This document shows, in pieces, positions 18,761-27,291 of a stretch of DNA of 64,000 bases. The number at the start of each line of letters is the position of its first letter. The stretch's first letter is position 1. Location: contig NZ_JAJLPA010000006.1 in NCBI RefSeq assembly GCF_025548555.1, positions 79,058-143,057 on the forward strand. The letters run 5' to 3'. This stretch comes from Sphingomonas sp. A2-49. GTDB taxonomy: Bacteria > Pseudomonadota > Alphaproteobacteria > Sphingomonadales > Sphingomonadaceae. A program made the position numbers and the translations under genes. The notes beneath the pieces are model-generated. The model made no database searches, was not told where the DNA came from, and worked only from the letters and a program-made list of their open reading frames with translations.

Positions 18761-19930
18761 ATGACCCCCGACAAGATGCCGCTCGCGCTCTACGTCCACT
18801 GGCCGTTCTGCGTCTCCAAATGCCCCTATTGCGACTTCAACAGCCATGTCCGCGACCAGGTGGACCAGCAGGCATGGCGCGATTCCCTGCTCGCCGACCT
18901 CGCGCACGAAGCGCGGGCGCTGCCGGGGCGGACGCTGGGGTCGGTGTTCTTCGGGGGCGGCACGCCGTCGCTGATGCCGCCCGCGACGGTCGCCGCGATC
19001 CTCGACGCGGCGCAGCGGGCGTGGACGCCGGCCGCCGACATCGAGATCACGCTGGAGGCGAATCCGTCTTCGGTCGAGGCGGCGCGCTTCGCCGATCTCG
19101 CCGCGGCGGGGGTCAACCGCGTCTCGCTCGGCCTCCAGTCGCTCGACGACGCCGCGCTCGGCTTTCTCGGCCGCGCGCATGGCGTCGACGAGGGGCTGGC
19201 CGCGCTGGCGACCGCGCAGCGCCATTTCGCGCGGGTCAGCTTCGACCTGATCTATGCGCTGCCCGACCAGCGGCTCGCGGCGTGGGAGGCGGAGCTGGCG
19301 CGGGCGCTGTCGTTCGGCACCGAGCATCTGTCGCTCTACCAGCTGACGATCGAGCCCGGCACGCGCTTCGCGACCGAGGCGGCGCAGGGGCGGCTGGCGG
19401 TGCCCGACGGCGACCGCGCGGCCGACCTGTTCGAGGCGACGCGCGCGATGACCGCCGCCGCCGGCCTGCCCGCCTATGAAACCTCCAACCATGCGCGCGC
19501 CGGGGCGGAGAGCCGCCACAACCTGACCTATTGGCGCTACGGCGACTATGCGGGCGTCGGCCCCGGCGCGCACGGCCGCCGCGACGCCCTTGCCACGCAG
19601 CGTCGCCGCAAGCCCGAAAACTGGCTGGCGGCGGTCGCGCGCAACGGCCACGGCATCGAGGTGGAAGAGCCGCTGACGCCGCACGAGCGCGCGACCGAGG
19701 CGCTGGTGATGGGCCTGCGGCTGCGCGAGGGAGTCGACCTGACCCATGTCGCCGCGCTCGCCGGTGGCAGCGCGCCGATCGACTGGACCGCGGTGGCGCG
19801 GCTGGAGGCGCAGGGGCTGGTCGCCCGCGAGCCCGACCGGCTGCGCGTCACCGAGGCGGGGGCGCTGCTGCTCGACGCGATCCTGCCACTCGTGGTGCGC
19901 GACGCGCCGGAGACGGTGCGCGCCGCCTGA
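18761..19930 (+). CDS. hemW: radical SAM heme chaperone HemW
   Basis: A 389-residue radical SAM protein. The 4Fe-4S cluster motif is CVSKCPYCDF (C-x3-C-x2-C), followed by VFFGGGTPSLM and EANPSS. The SLGLQSLDD, SFDLIYALPDQ and YETSNHA motifs mark the HemW/HemN-like branch. HemW inserts or delivers heme to respiratory proteins; many genomes mislabel it as oxygen-independent coproporphyrinogen oxidase. HemN-specific residues were not seen. I chose ATG 18761 (MTPDKMPLALYVHWPFC) since the in-frame upstream ATG lies inside the divergent CAP gene. Confidence 0.88.
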   Translation: MTPDKMPLALYVHWPFCVSKCPYCDFNSHVRDQVDQQAWRDSLLADLAHEARALPGRTLGSVFFGGGTPSLMPPATVAAILDAAQRAWTPAADIEITLEANPSSVEAARFADLAAAGVNRVSLGLQSLDDAALGFLGRAHGVDEGLAALATAQRHFARVSFDLIYALPDQRLAAWEAELARALSFGTEHLSLYQLTIEPGTRFATEAAQGRLAVPDGDRAADLFEATRAMTAAAGLPAYETSNHARAGAESRHNLTYWRYGDYAGVGPGAHGRRDALATQRRRKPENWLAAVARNGHGIEVEEPLTPHERATEALVMGLRLREGVDLTHVAALAGGSAPIDWTAVARLEAQGLVAREPDRLRVTEAGALLLDAILPLVVRDAPETVRAA

Positions 19931-20009
19931 CCGGGCTGCGCGCAAGGATAACCGGCGCGGCCCGGACCGCAGTTTGTCGCCACCCGACGGCGACCGGGAC
20001 CGGGCCTTC

Positions 20010-20030
20010 CCGGGCGGCGCGTCCGCCCGG
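20010..20030. terminator. perfect 8-bp hairpin between convergent genes
   Basis: Between the convergent hemW and LpoA-like genes, ccgggcgg (20010-20017) pairs perfectly with ccgcccgg (20023-20030) around a cgcgt loop. No T-run follows, so a terminator role is suggested only by the strength of the stem and its position. Confidence 0.35.
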
Positions 20031-20042
20031 ACGACTCACATC

Positions 20043-21251
20043 CTAGCGGCCGAAGCCGCTCGGTGCCGGCGACACCGTGACGGTCGCGCCGTTCTGGATT
20101 TCCTGTACCTCCAGCGCGCGCTCGGCGATGCCGTCGCGGCCGAAGCGGAACGCGCCGTCGATGCCGGCGAAACCGTCGGCGTCGCGCAGCCGCGCTTCCG
20201 GGAACGGCCGACCGACCGGCCAGTCGCGCGAGATGCGCACGGTCAGCAGGACCGCATCATAGCCCAGGCTCGACAGGCGATACGGCGCGGCGCTGTAGCG
20301 GGCGCGGTATTTGGTCGCATATTGCCGATAGAGCGTGTCCGCGACGCTGGCGAACCAGGCGCCGTTGAGCGCGGGCTTCGCGGTCAGGCTCGCCTCGGAA
20401 TTCCACAATTCGGTGCCGAGGATGCGCGTCGCGGCGCCGCTGCCGCGCTTGACGAGCGGCGCGGCGACGGCGGCGCTGGTCGCCGCGTCCGCCACCAGCA
20501 CCGCGCCATAGGGCGCCTTGGCGTTGAGCCGCGTCACCGCGCCCGCGATCCCGCCGACGACCCGGCCATAGGTCTGCAGCGACACGACCGCGCCGCCCGC
20601 CCCCTCGACCGAGCGCAGGAACGCGGTCGAGGCACGCTCGCCGTAGAGGCCGTTGGGGATCAGCCCGGCAAAGCTCGTCACGCCGCGGCTGCGCGCATAT
20701 TGGACGACGCGGTCGATCGACTGCGCGGGCGCATAGCCCATCAGATAGGTGCCGTTGCCGGCGACCGAGGCGTCGTTCGAGAAGCTCAGGACCGGTACGC
20801 GCGCCGCGCGCGCGATCGGCGCGACCGCGCGCACGTCCTCGGCAAGCAGCGGCCCCAGGATCACCTGCGCACCGTCCGCGATCGCCCGCTCCGCCGCCGC
20901 GGCGGCGCCGGTCGCGGTATCGTAATTGGTGATCCGCACCTTGTCGGTGCCGGTGTCGAGCACCGCCAGCATCGTCGCATTGGCGATGGAGCGCCCGACG
21001 CCCGCATTGCCGCCCGACAGCGGCACCAGCAGCGCGACGCGGTTGCGCTGCGTGTCGCGCGGCAGGCCCGCCTCGACCGGCTCGGGGCGCTCCGCCTGCG
21101 GGCGGGTCGGGCGCGCCGGCGCCTCGACCGGGCCGCGCGGCACTACGGTGGAACAGGCGGCGAGCAGCCCCGCCGCCACGATCCCCGCCCAGCGCGCCAG
21201 GCCGCCGATGCGCGCGCGTCGCGACTGTCCAACCGGTAAAGCCTCTGCCAT
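20043..21251 (-). CDS. periplasmic-binding-fold lipoprotein, LpoA-like penicillin-binding protein activator
   Basis: A 402-residue protein with a signal peptide ending in a lipobox (GIVAAGLLAAC). After a Pro-rich linker (residues about 40-65) comes a type I periplasmic-binding fold with NRVALLVPLSGGNAGVGRS, YDTATGAAAAAERAIADG, GPLLAEDVRAVAP and VPVLSFSNDA. This matches bacterial LpoA-like activators of penicillin-binding proteins and is also similar to leucine-binding receptors. A lipoprotein without a transporter beside it favours the first. The start codon ATG 21251 overlaps that of rsmI on the other strand (CATG at 21249-21252). An ATG at 21269 would add six residues. Confidence 0.82.
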   Translation of the reverse strand: MAEALPVGQSRRARIGGLARWAGIVAAGLLAACSTVVPRGPVEAPARPTRPQAERPEPVEAGLPRDTQRNRVALLVPLSGGNAGVGRSIANATMLAVLDTGTDKVRITNYDTATGAAAAAERAIADGAQVILGPLLAEDVRAVAPIARAARVPVLSFSNDASVAGNGTYLMGYAPAQSIDRVVQYARSRGVTSFAGLIPNGLYGERASTAFLRSVEGAGGAVVSLQTYGRVVGGIAGAVTRLNAKAPYGAVLVADAATSAAVAAPLVKRGSGAATRILGTELWNSEASLTAKPALNGAWFASVADTLYRQYATKYRARYSAAPYRLSSLGYDAVLLTVRISRDWPVGRPFPEARLRDADGFAGIDGAFRFGRDGIAERALEVQEIQNGATVTVSPAPSGFGR

Positions 21252-22119
21252 GACGTCCCCTGTGGCCATATCCGAAAATCCTCTCGACCCCGGGCTGTAT
21301 ATCGTCGCGACGCCGATCGGCAATCTTGCTGACCTATCGCCGCGCGCCGCCGATATCCTGAGCCGCGCCGACATCGTAGCGGTAGAGGACAGCCGCGTCA
21401 CCGCCGGCCTGCTCCGCCACATCGGCATCAAGCGGCCGATGGTCCCCTATCACGACCACAATGCCGAGGGCGTCCGCCCCGGCCTGATCGCCCGGATGGC
21501 GCAGGAGGCGGTGGCGCTGGTGTCCGACGCGGGCACGCCGCTGATCTCCGATCCCGGCTACAAGCTGGTCCGCGACGCGCGCGCAGCCGGGCATGCCGTG
21601 GTGACGATCCCCGGCCCCTGCGCCGCGATCGCCGCGCTGACGCTGGCGGGCCTGCCCACCGACCGCTTCCTGTTCTGCGGCTTCCTGCCGAGCAAGGCAA
21701 AGGCGCGCGCCGACGCGATCGCGGAGGTGGCGGCGGTGCGCGCGACGCTGATCCTCTACGAATCGGGGCCGCGGCTCGCCGCCTGCCTCGCCGCGCTCGC
21801 GGAGGGGCTGGGCGATCGCGACGCCGCGGTGACGCGCGAGATCACCAAGCGCTACGAGGAGGCGGTGACGGGGACGCTGACGACGCTCGCCGCGCGCTAC
21901 GCCGATTCGCCGCCGAGGGGGGAGATCGTGATCGTCGTCGCGCCGCCGGGCGAGGCGCCGCCCCCCGACGCCGCCGACGCGGACGCCGCGCTGGCCGAGG
22001 CGCTGACCCGGCTGCCGGTCGCCAAGGCGGCGGGCGAGGTGGCGAAGGCGTTCGGGCTCGACCGCAAGGACCTCTACGCGCGTGCGCTGGTGATGCGGCA
22101 GGCGGCGGACGGCGGCTGA
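21250..22119 (+). CDS. rsmI: 16S rRNA (cytidine(1402)-2'-O)-methyltransferase
   Basis: A 289-residue tetrapyrrole-methylase-fold enzyme that 2'-O-methylates C1402 in the decoding centre of 16S rRNA. Motifs are LYIVATPIGNLADLSPRA at the start, ADIVAVEDSRVTAGLL, LVSDAGTPLISDPGYKLV and VVTIPGPCAAIAALTLAGL. These are the RsmI hallmarks, and the length is normal. In many bacteria rsmI sits beside a LpoA gene and yraN; the same neighbourhood occurs here, which strengthens all three calls. Confidence 0.95.
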   Translation: MTSPVAISENPLDPGLYIVATPIGNLADLSPRAADILSRADIVAVEDSRVTAGLLRHIGIKRPMVPYHDHNAEGVRPGLIARMAQEAVALVSDAGTPLISDPGYKLVRDARAAGHAVVTIPGPCAAIAALTLAGLPTDRFLFCGFLPSKAKARADAIAEVAAVRATLILYESGPRLAACLAALAEGLGDRDAAVTREITKRYEEAVTGTLTTLAARYADSPPRGEIVIVVAPPGEAPPPDAADADAALAEALTRLPVAKAAGEVAKAFGLDRKDLYARALVMRQAADGG

Positions 22120-22162
22120 CATACGCTTGCGCCGCACCGACGGCTGCGGCAGCCTGCCGTGC

Positions 22163-22543
22163 ATGACGCGCCCGCCCCGCCGCCCCACCGCCGATGCCCG
22201 GCGCACCGCCGAAGCCGCCGGACGGCGCGGCGAGCGGCTGGCGGGCTGGTGGCTGCGGCTGAAGGGGTGGAGCATCCTCGACCGCCGCGTGCGCACTCCG
22301 GCGGGCGAGGTCGATCTGGTCGCGCGCCGCGGCACCCTGATCGCCTTCGTCGAGGTGAAGACGCGGCGCACCGCCGCCGAACTCGACTTCGCGATAGACG
22401 CGCGGCGGCTGGCACGGGTCGCGGCGGCCGCGGAGGTGCTGATGCCGCGCTATGCCGGGCCGGGTGACGACATCCGCGTCGACGTCATCCTCCTCGCCCC
22501 CGGCACGCGGCCGCGGCACATCGAGAATGCGTGGATCGGGTAG
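22163..22543 (+). CDS. YraN/UPF0102 family protein
   Basis: A 126-residue protein with the UPF0102 pattern: RRGERLAGWWLRLKGWSILDRR, then GEVDLVARRGTLIAFVEVKTR and an IDVDVIL-like strand (DIRVDVILLAPG). The GExDL and VEVKxR segments are the remains of a Holliday-junction-resolvase-like nuclease core, but no activity is proven for the family. It lies 43 bp behind rsmI. ATG 22163 (MTRPPRR) is preferred to an ATG twelve codons earlier. Confidence 0.87.
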   Translation: MTRPPRRPTADARRTAEAAGRRGERLAGWWLRLKGWSILDRRVRTPAGEVDLVARRGTLIAFVEVKTRRTAAELDFAIDARRLARVAAAAEVLMPRYAGPGDDIRVDVILLAPGTRPRHIENAWIG

Positions 22544-22550
22544 CGGACGG

Positions 22551-22742
22551 GTTCGCGCGAAGACGCGAAGGCGCGAAGACGCGAAGGCGCGAAGAAGGCT
22601 GGTTCACGCGGAGGCGCGGAGGCGCGGAGAGAGTTCGCGCGGCGCAGCCTTTCGAACCTCGCAGGGCCGTGATGGGAGGGCGCCGATGGCGCCACGCGGA
22701 TCATCTTCACGTCTCCGCGCCTTCGCGCGCACCAACTCTTTC
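22551..22742. repeat. intergenic repeat, first copy
   Basis: This element lies in the 538-bp gap between yraN and gshB and has no convincing gene. It begins gttcgcgcgaagacgcgaag, continues with short purine-rich gcgaag/gcggag iterations, then a central block at 22663-22693 and ends with ctccgcgccttcgcgcg, which is complementary to the left end. The outer arms can therefore fold together into a long imperfect stem. A second copy starts at 22824. I recognise it as an intergenic repeat but not as a named element. Confidence 0.8.
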
Positions 22743-22823
22743 TTCCTCGCTGTCGCCGGCCACGGGTCGACGTGACCCGGTACGCGGTCTCGACAATTCG
22801 AGCATGCGTCGATCGAGCGGGCG

Positions 22824-23003
22824 GGTTCGCGCGAAGACGCGATGACGCGAAGAACATTGGTTCGCGCGGAGGCGCGGAGGACGCGGAGAGGGCTCGCGCG
22901 GCGCGGCCTTGCGAACCTCGGAAGGGCCGTGATGGGAGGGCGCCGATGGCGCCGGGCGTATCCTCTCCGCGCCTCCGCGCCGCCGCGCGGACCCGTCCTT
23001 TCT
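22824..23003. repeat. intergenic repeat, second copy
   Basis: A near-copy of the element at 22551-22742, displaced by 260 bp and shorter by about 13 bp in the left arm. The central block at 22923-22953 is identical to that of the first copy over 31 bases (it includes gatgggagggcgccgatgg). The arms again read gcgaag/gcggag on the left and ctccgcgcctccgcg on the right. The same orientation makes this a direct repeat of two palindromic units. About 80 bases between the copies hold no repeat. Confidence 0.8.
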
Positions 23004-23081
23004 AGTTCGATGCCGCCGCCGCAGGTGACATGGCGGCGGCGGCGTCCTACCTGCCGGCGCGTACAGGCAAGGAGCGTCCGC

Positions 23082-24038
23082 ATGTCCCTCACCGTCGCCG
23101 TCCAGATGGACCCGCTCGACAGCATCGCCATCGCGGGCGATTCCAGCTTCGCACTGATGCTGTCGGCGAAGGCACGGGGCCATCGCCTGTTCCATTACGA
23201 CGCGGAGGCATTGAGCTACAGCGCCGGCCGCGTCTGGGCGCGTGCGCATCCGGTCACGGTGCAGCGCGTGGAGGGCGATCATTTCTGCTTCGGCGAGCCC
23301 GTCGATCTCGACCTTGGCGACGACGCCGACGTGGTGCTGATGCGGCAGGATCCGCCGTTCGACCTCGGCTACATCACCGCGACGCACCTGCTCGAACGGA
23401 TCGCCGACCGCACTTTGGTGGTCAACGATCCCGCGAGCGTCCGCAATGCGCCCGAAAAGGTGTTCGTGCTCGACTATCCGCAGTTCATGCCGCCGACGCT
23501 GGTCACCCGCAGCCTCGACGAGGCGCGCGCGTTCCTCGCCGACCATGGCGAGATCGTCGTCAAGCCGCTGCACGGCAACGGCGGCAAGGCGATCTTCAAG
23601 GTCGGCCGCGACGGCGCCAACCTGTCCGCGCTGATCGAGGTGTTCAACCAGACGTGGCGCGAACCGCACATGATCCAGGCGTTCCTGCCCGCGGTGGCGA
23701 AGGGCGACAAGCGCATCGTACTGGTCGACGGCGCGGTCGCGGGCGCGATCAACCGCCTGCCCGGCGAGGGCGAGATCCGGTCGAACCTGGCGGTCGGCGG
23801 GTCGGCGGTGAAGACGGAATTGACGCCGCGCGAACGCGAGATCTGCGCGGTGCTGGGGCCGGAACTGAAGCGGCGCGGGCTGATCTTCGTCGGTATCGAC
23901 GTCATAGGCGGCGAATGGCTGACCGAGATCAACGTCACCTCGCCGACCGGGATCGTCGCGATCGAGCGGTTCGACGGCACCGACGTCGCCGGCCTCATCT
24001 GGGATGCGATCGAACGCAGGATCGCGGAACGCGGCTGA
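23082..24038 (+). CDS. gshB: glutathione synthase
   Basis: A 318-residue ATP-grasp ligase joining gamma-glutamylcysteine and glycine. It starts MSLTVAVQMDPLDSI, with VVLMRQDPPFDLGYITATH, VNDPASVRNAPEK, IVVKPLHGNGGKAIF (ATP-binding) and INVTSPTGIVAIERF. These are the prokaryotic GshB signatures, and the length is normal. The ATG follows an aaggag ribosome binding site at about 23069. The repeat pair lies directly upstream and could influence its expression. gshA is not in the window. Confidence 0.95.
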   Translation: MSLTVAVQMDPLDSIAIAGDSSFALMLSAKARGHRLFHYDAEALSYSAGRVWARAHPVTVQRVEGDHFCFGEPVDLDLGDDADVVLMRQDPPFDLGYITATHLLERIADRTLVVNDPASVRNAPEKVFVLDYPQFMPPTLVTRSLDEARAFLADHGEIVVKPLHGNGGKAIFKVGRDGANLSALIEVFNQTWREPHMIQAFLPAVAKGDKRIVLVDGAVAGAINRLPGEGEIRSNLAVGGSAVKTELTPREREICAVLGPELKRRGLIFVGIDVIGGEWLTEINVTSPTGIVAIERFDGTDVAGLIWDAIERRIAERG

Positions 24039-24062
24039 CCGGCCCGCCGTTGAGCGGCGGAC

Positions 24063-24665
24063 ATGACCGAATTCATCCTCAACGGAATCGCCTGGGGCGG
24101 GTATTTCGGCATCTTCCTGCTGATGGCGCTCGAGAATATCGTGCCGCCGATCCCGTCGGAGGTCATCATGGGGCTCGGCGGCATGGCGGTCGCGCGGGGC
24201 AGCATGGGGATCGTGCCGCTGGTGCTGTGGGGCACGGCGGGTACCACCGCCGGGAACTACTTCTGGTACCATGTCGGCCGGCATATCGGCTATGCGCGCT
24301 TCCGCCCCTTCGTCGAACGGCACGGTCGCTGGCTGACGATGGAGTGGGACGATGTCGAGCGCCTGCACCGTTTCTTCGTGAAGCACGGCGGCTGGGTGGT
24401 GTTCGTGTTCCGCTTCATGCCGACATTCCGCACGATCATCTCGCTGCCCGCCGGCATCACCTGCATGCCGCTGTGGCGGTTCCTCGTCTGGACCTTCGCG
24501 GGAAGCCTGATCTGGAACAGCATCCTCGCCGCCGCCGGCCTCTACCTCGGCTCGCGGTTCGGCGAGCTCGACCGCTACGTCGGGCCGCTGGCGATCGCGC
24601 TCACCGTGCTGATGCTGGGCGGTTACCTGTGGCGCGTCGCCACCTGGCGGCCGCGGACGCGCTGA
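24063..24665 (+). CDS. DedA-family inner-membrane protein
   Basis: A 200-residue membrane protein with the SNARE-associated (VTT/DedA) domain. Visible are LENIVPPIPSEVIMGLGG in the first re-entrant region, WYHVGRHIGYARFR, a WVVFVFRFMPTFRTIISLPAG segment with the conserved Arg, and several hydrophobic helices. DedA proteins act in membrane lipid recycling (for example undecaprenyl phosphate or phosphatidylethanolamine flipping), but the ligand here is unknown. It follows gshB by 24 bp and is convergent with xerC, with a 6-bp gap. Confidence 0.9.
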   Translation: MTEFILNGIAWGGYFGIFLLMALENIVPPIPSEVIMGLGGMAVARGSMGIVPLVLWGTAGTTAGNYFWYHVGRHIGYARFRPFVERHGRWLTMEWDDVERLHRFFVKHGGWVVFVFRFMPTFRTIISLPAGITCMPLWRFLVWTFAGSLIWNSILAAAGLYLGSRFGELDRYVGPLAIALTVLMLGGYLWRVATWRPRTR

Positions 24666-24671
24666 GCGCGG

Positions 24672-25568
24672 TCAGGCGCGCGGATGCGCGTTGCGATAGA
24701 CGTCGAGCAGGTGCGCGGCATCCACCGCGGTATAGACCTGCGTCGAGCTGAGGCTGGCGTGGCCGAGCAGTTCCTGCAACGCGCGCAGATCGGCGCCGCG
24801 GCCGAGCAGATGCGTCGCGAAGCTGTGGCGCAGCGCGTGCGGCGTCGTCCGGTCGCCCAGACCCAGTCCGCCCCGCGCCGCCTGCACCGCGCGGCGGATC
24901 ATCCCGGGCGACAGCGCCCCGCCCTTCGCCCCGCGGAACAGCGGTGCGTCCGCGCTCAGCGCCCACGGCACCTGCGCCGCATAATGCTCGATCGCGGCGC
25001 GGACCTGCGGCAGCAGCGGCACCACCCGGGTCTTGTCGCGCTTGCCGGTCACCACCAGCGTGTCGCCGAGCGGCAGCACCCGCGCGGGCAGCGCGATCGC
25101 CTCGCCGATCCGCAGGCCCGCGCCGTAGAGCAGCAGCAGCACTGCCCAGTCGCGCGCGCCGATCCACGGTTCGGCGGCATCGTCGGCGACCTGTCCGGCA
25201 AGCGCGAGCGCCTCGTCGGGCGAGATCGGCCGCGGCACGCCCGTCTTGACGCGCGGGCCGCGCAGCCGCGGCGTCGCCGCCGCCGGCACCACGAACGCCA
25301 GAAAGCCGCGCACCGCGGACAGCTCGCGTGCCGCCGAGGCGTTGCCGAGCCCCTCCGCCCGCCGCGCCGCGAGGAACGCGCGCAGGTCCGCCGCGGTGAT
25401 CCGCGCCAGCGCCGCGGCATCCACCGTGCCCCCCCAATGCGCCCGGAGGAACGCGGTCAGCCGCTCCGCGGTCGCGCGATAGGCGCGCACGGTGTGCACC
25501 GAACGCCGCCGGTCCCGCGCAAGGTGCGCCGCCCATTGCAGGGGTAACGGAAGGATAGGATCGGTCAT
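24672..25568 (-). CDS. xerC: tyrosine recombinase XerC
   Basis: A 298-residue Xer site-specific recombinase. The N-terminal SAM-like DNA-binding domain is at residues about 5-95. The catalytic residues are visible: Arg153 (GLRIGE), Lys in TGKRDKTR (about 176-179), His244 and Arg247 (HALRHSFATH), His270 (LLGHASL) and Tyr279 (TQVYT). The H, R, H and Y positions match the published XerD numbering. Housekeeping length and the chromosomal neighbourhood point to dimer resolution at dif rather than a mobile integrase. XerC versus XerD cannot be settled by motif, but XerC is usual for the N-terminal form here. The start MTDPILPL at 25568 fits homologues. Confidence 0.9.
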   Translation of the reverse strand: MTDPILPLPLQWAAHLARDRRRSVHTVRAYRATAERLTAFLRAHWGGTVDAAALARITAADLRAFLAARRAEGLGNASAARELSAVRGFLAFVVPAAATPRLRGPRVKTGVPRPISPDEALALAGQVADDAAEPWIGARDWAVLLLLYGAGLRIGEAIALPARVLPLGDTLVVTGKRDKTRVVPLLPQVRAAIEHYAAQVPWALSADAPLFRGAKGGALSPGMIRRAVQAARGGLGLGDRTTPHALRHSFATHLLGRGADLRALQELLGHASLSSTQVYTAVDAAHLLDVYRNAHPRA

Positions 25569-25642
25569 GCGCTCGCCATTCTGGCGCCCGCCGGCGGTCA
25601 GGGCAAAGAACATTTTAACGCCTCTATGCCATCCATTCCAAC

Positions 25643-27103
25643 ATGATGAGTGCAGTCGCGTATCCCGTGCCGCCGGCCTATGACGAGACCAGCCGGCTCG
25701 CCGCGCTGCACGCGCTCGCGCTGCTCGACAGCGAACCGGAGCGCGAATTCGACGCGCTGGTCGCGCTGGCGGCCGAGATGCTCGGCTGCCCGACCGCGCT
25801 GATGACGCTGATCGACCGCGACCGGCTGTGGATCAAGGCGCGCAACACGCCCGGCGAGCGCGAGCTCGGGCGCGACATCGCCTTCTGCGACCGCACCATC
25901 CGGCAGGACGTGCCGCTGATCGTCGACGACCTGTCGATGGATCCGCGCTTCGCCGCCAACCCGCTGGTCACCGACGGCGGCATGCGCTTCTATGCGGGCA
26001 CCGCGATCCACCTCGCCGACGGCGACGGCATACGCCAGCCGATCGGCACGCTGTGCGTGCTCGACAGCAACCCGCGCAGCCTCAGCGCGGCGGGCCATGC
26101 CGCCCTGCGTCACCTCGCGACGCTCGCCGAAGCGCTGATCGCCGCGCGCCGGACCGCGGTCGAGGCGCTGCGGATCGCCACCACGGGCGAGGAACTGGTC
26201 CGCCGGCTCGCGCGCAACGACCGCATCTTCCGCCATGCCGAACGCATCGCGATGATCGGATCGTGGCGCCTGTCACTGAGCGATTCCGCGCTGGAATGGT
26301 CGGACAACGTCTATCGCATCCACGGCCTTCCGGTCGGGCGCCAGCCGGCACTGGACCATGCGCTCGATTTCTATCCGCCGCATGCCCGTGCCGACGTCGA
26401 GGCGCGGATCGCGGCCGCGATCCGGACCGGCGACCCGTTCGAATATGAGGCGGACTTCGTTACCGCGGACGGGCGCCGGCGCCGCGTCCGGTCGGCGGGC
26501 GAGGTCGAGATGGTCGACGGCGTGCCCGCCACGCTGGTCGGCGTGTTCCAGGACATCACCGACCGGCACGATCTGGAGACGCAATTGCGCCGCTCCGCGG
26601 ATACCGACGCGCTGACGGGCATCGCCAATCGCGCCGCCTTCGATCGCGAACTCGACGCGGCGATGCGCGATGCCCGCCGCGACGGCACGCCGCTGATGCT
26701 GGCGCTGATCGACCTCGACGGCTTCAAGGCGATCAACGATTCGCTCGGTCACGCCGCGGGCGACGACGTGCTGCGGATGACGGGCGCGGCGCTCCGCGGG
26801 TCGTGGATGCGCGACTGTTTCGCGGCGCGCATCGGCGGCGACGAATTCGCCGTCGTCATCGCCGACCCGCGGCTGGTCGCAGACCCGGACCGCGTCACGC
26901 TCGACCTGGAGGCGGCGCTGCGCGTCGCGGTGGAGGCCAACGGGATCACCATGACCAGCGCCGGATCGGTCGGCATCGCGCTGTTCGACGCCGACTGCCA
27001 TTCGCTGCGCGATTTCGCCCGCCGCGCCGACACGCGCCTCTACGCCGCCAAGCGCGCCCGTGTCGGCACGCGCCGCCCGCAGGGTCTTCGCGCGGCGGCT
27101 TAG
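25643..27103 (+). CDS. GAF-PAS-GGDEF diguanylate cyclase
   Basis: A 486-residue soluble protein without signal peptide. Residues about 15-170 are a GAF domain (AEMLGCPTALMTLIDRDRLW), about 190-310 a PAS/PAC domain (GSWRLS and VGVFQDITDRH) and about 315-480 a GGDEF domain. The active-site motif is intact: RIGGDEF at 396-402, with FKAINDSLGHAAGDD upstream. This predicts conversion of two GTP to cyclic di-GMP. The product-inhibition I-site RxxD is not present at the usual place; the segment reads MRDCFAARIGGDEF. The sensed ligand of the GAF domain is unknown. It is divergent from xerC. Confidence 0.9.
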   Translation: MMSAVAYPVPPAYDETSRLAALHALALLDSEPEREFDALVALAAEMLGCPTALMTLIDRDRLWIKARNTPGERELGRDIAFCDRTIRQDVPLIVDDLSMDPRFAANPLVTDGGMRFYAGTAIHLADGDGIRQPIGTLCVLDSNPRSLSAAGHAALRHLATLAEALIAARRTAVEALRIATTGEELVRRLARNDRIFRHAERIAMIGSWRLSLSDSALEWSDNVYRIHGLPVGRQPALDHALDFYPPHARADVEARIAAAIRTGDPFEYEADFVTADGRRRRVRSAGEVEMVDGVPATLVGVFQDITDRHDLETQLRRSADTDALTGIANRAAFDRELDAAMRDARRDGTPLMLALIDLDGFKAINDSLGHAAGDDVLRMTGAALRGSWMRDCFAARIGGDEFAVVIADPRLVADPDRVTLDLEAALRVAVEANGITMTSAGSVGIALFDADCHSLRDFARRADTRLYAAKRARVGTRRPQGLRAAA

Positions 27104-27291
27104 CGCCCGCCCGCGTGCGGGATCGCGCCTGGCTGGGCCCCGGAGCGTAGGGATACGATCGTCGCGCGCGTCACGGTCCGGGCGCATGATCCGACCACAC
27201 GGCGAAGGGCCACGCCCGCGGCAGCGCCCCCACCCCCGTGAGCCCGCCTTGGTGCTTCCCGTCGAGTCGCATAGCCCCCATATGGCGGGGC

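Noticed and set aside
18761..19930. Calling the radical SAM gene an oxygen-independent coproporphyrinogen oxidase (hemN)
   Set aside because: The length and overall pattern fit HemW; I saw no HemN-specific features.
22551..23003. Short gcgaag/gcggag iterations as a CRISPR array
   Set aside because: The units are very short and have no equal-length unique spacers; the pattern is that of a folded intergenic repeat, and no cas genes are present.
24672..25568. The tyrosine recombinase as a mobile-element integrase
   Set aside because: The length, catalytic spacing and lack of att-like repeats, tRNA or cargo genes fit housekeeping Xer recombination.
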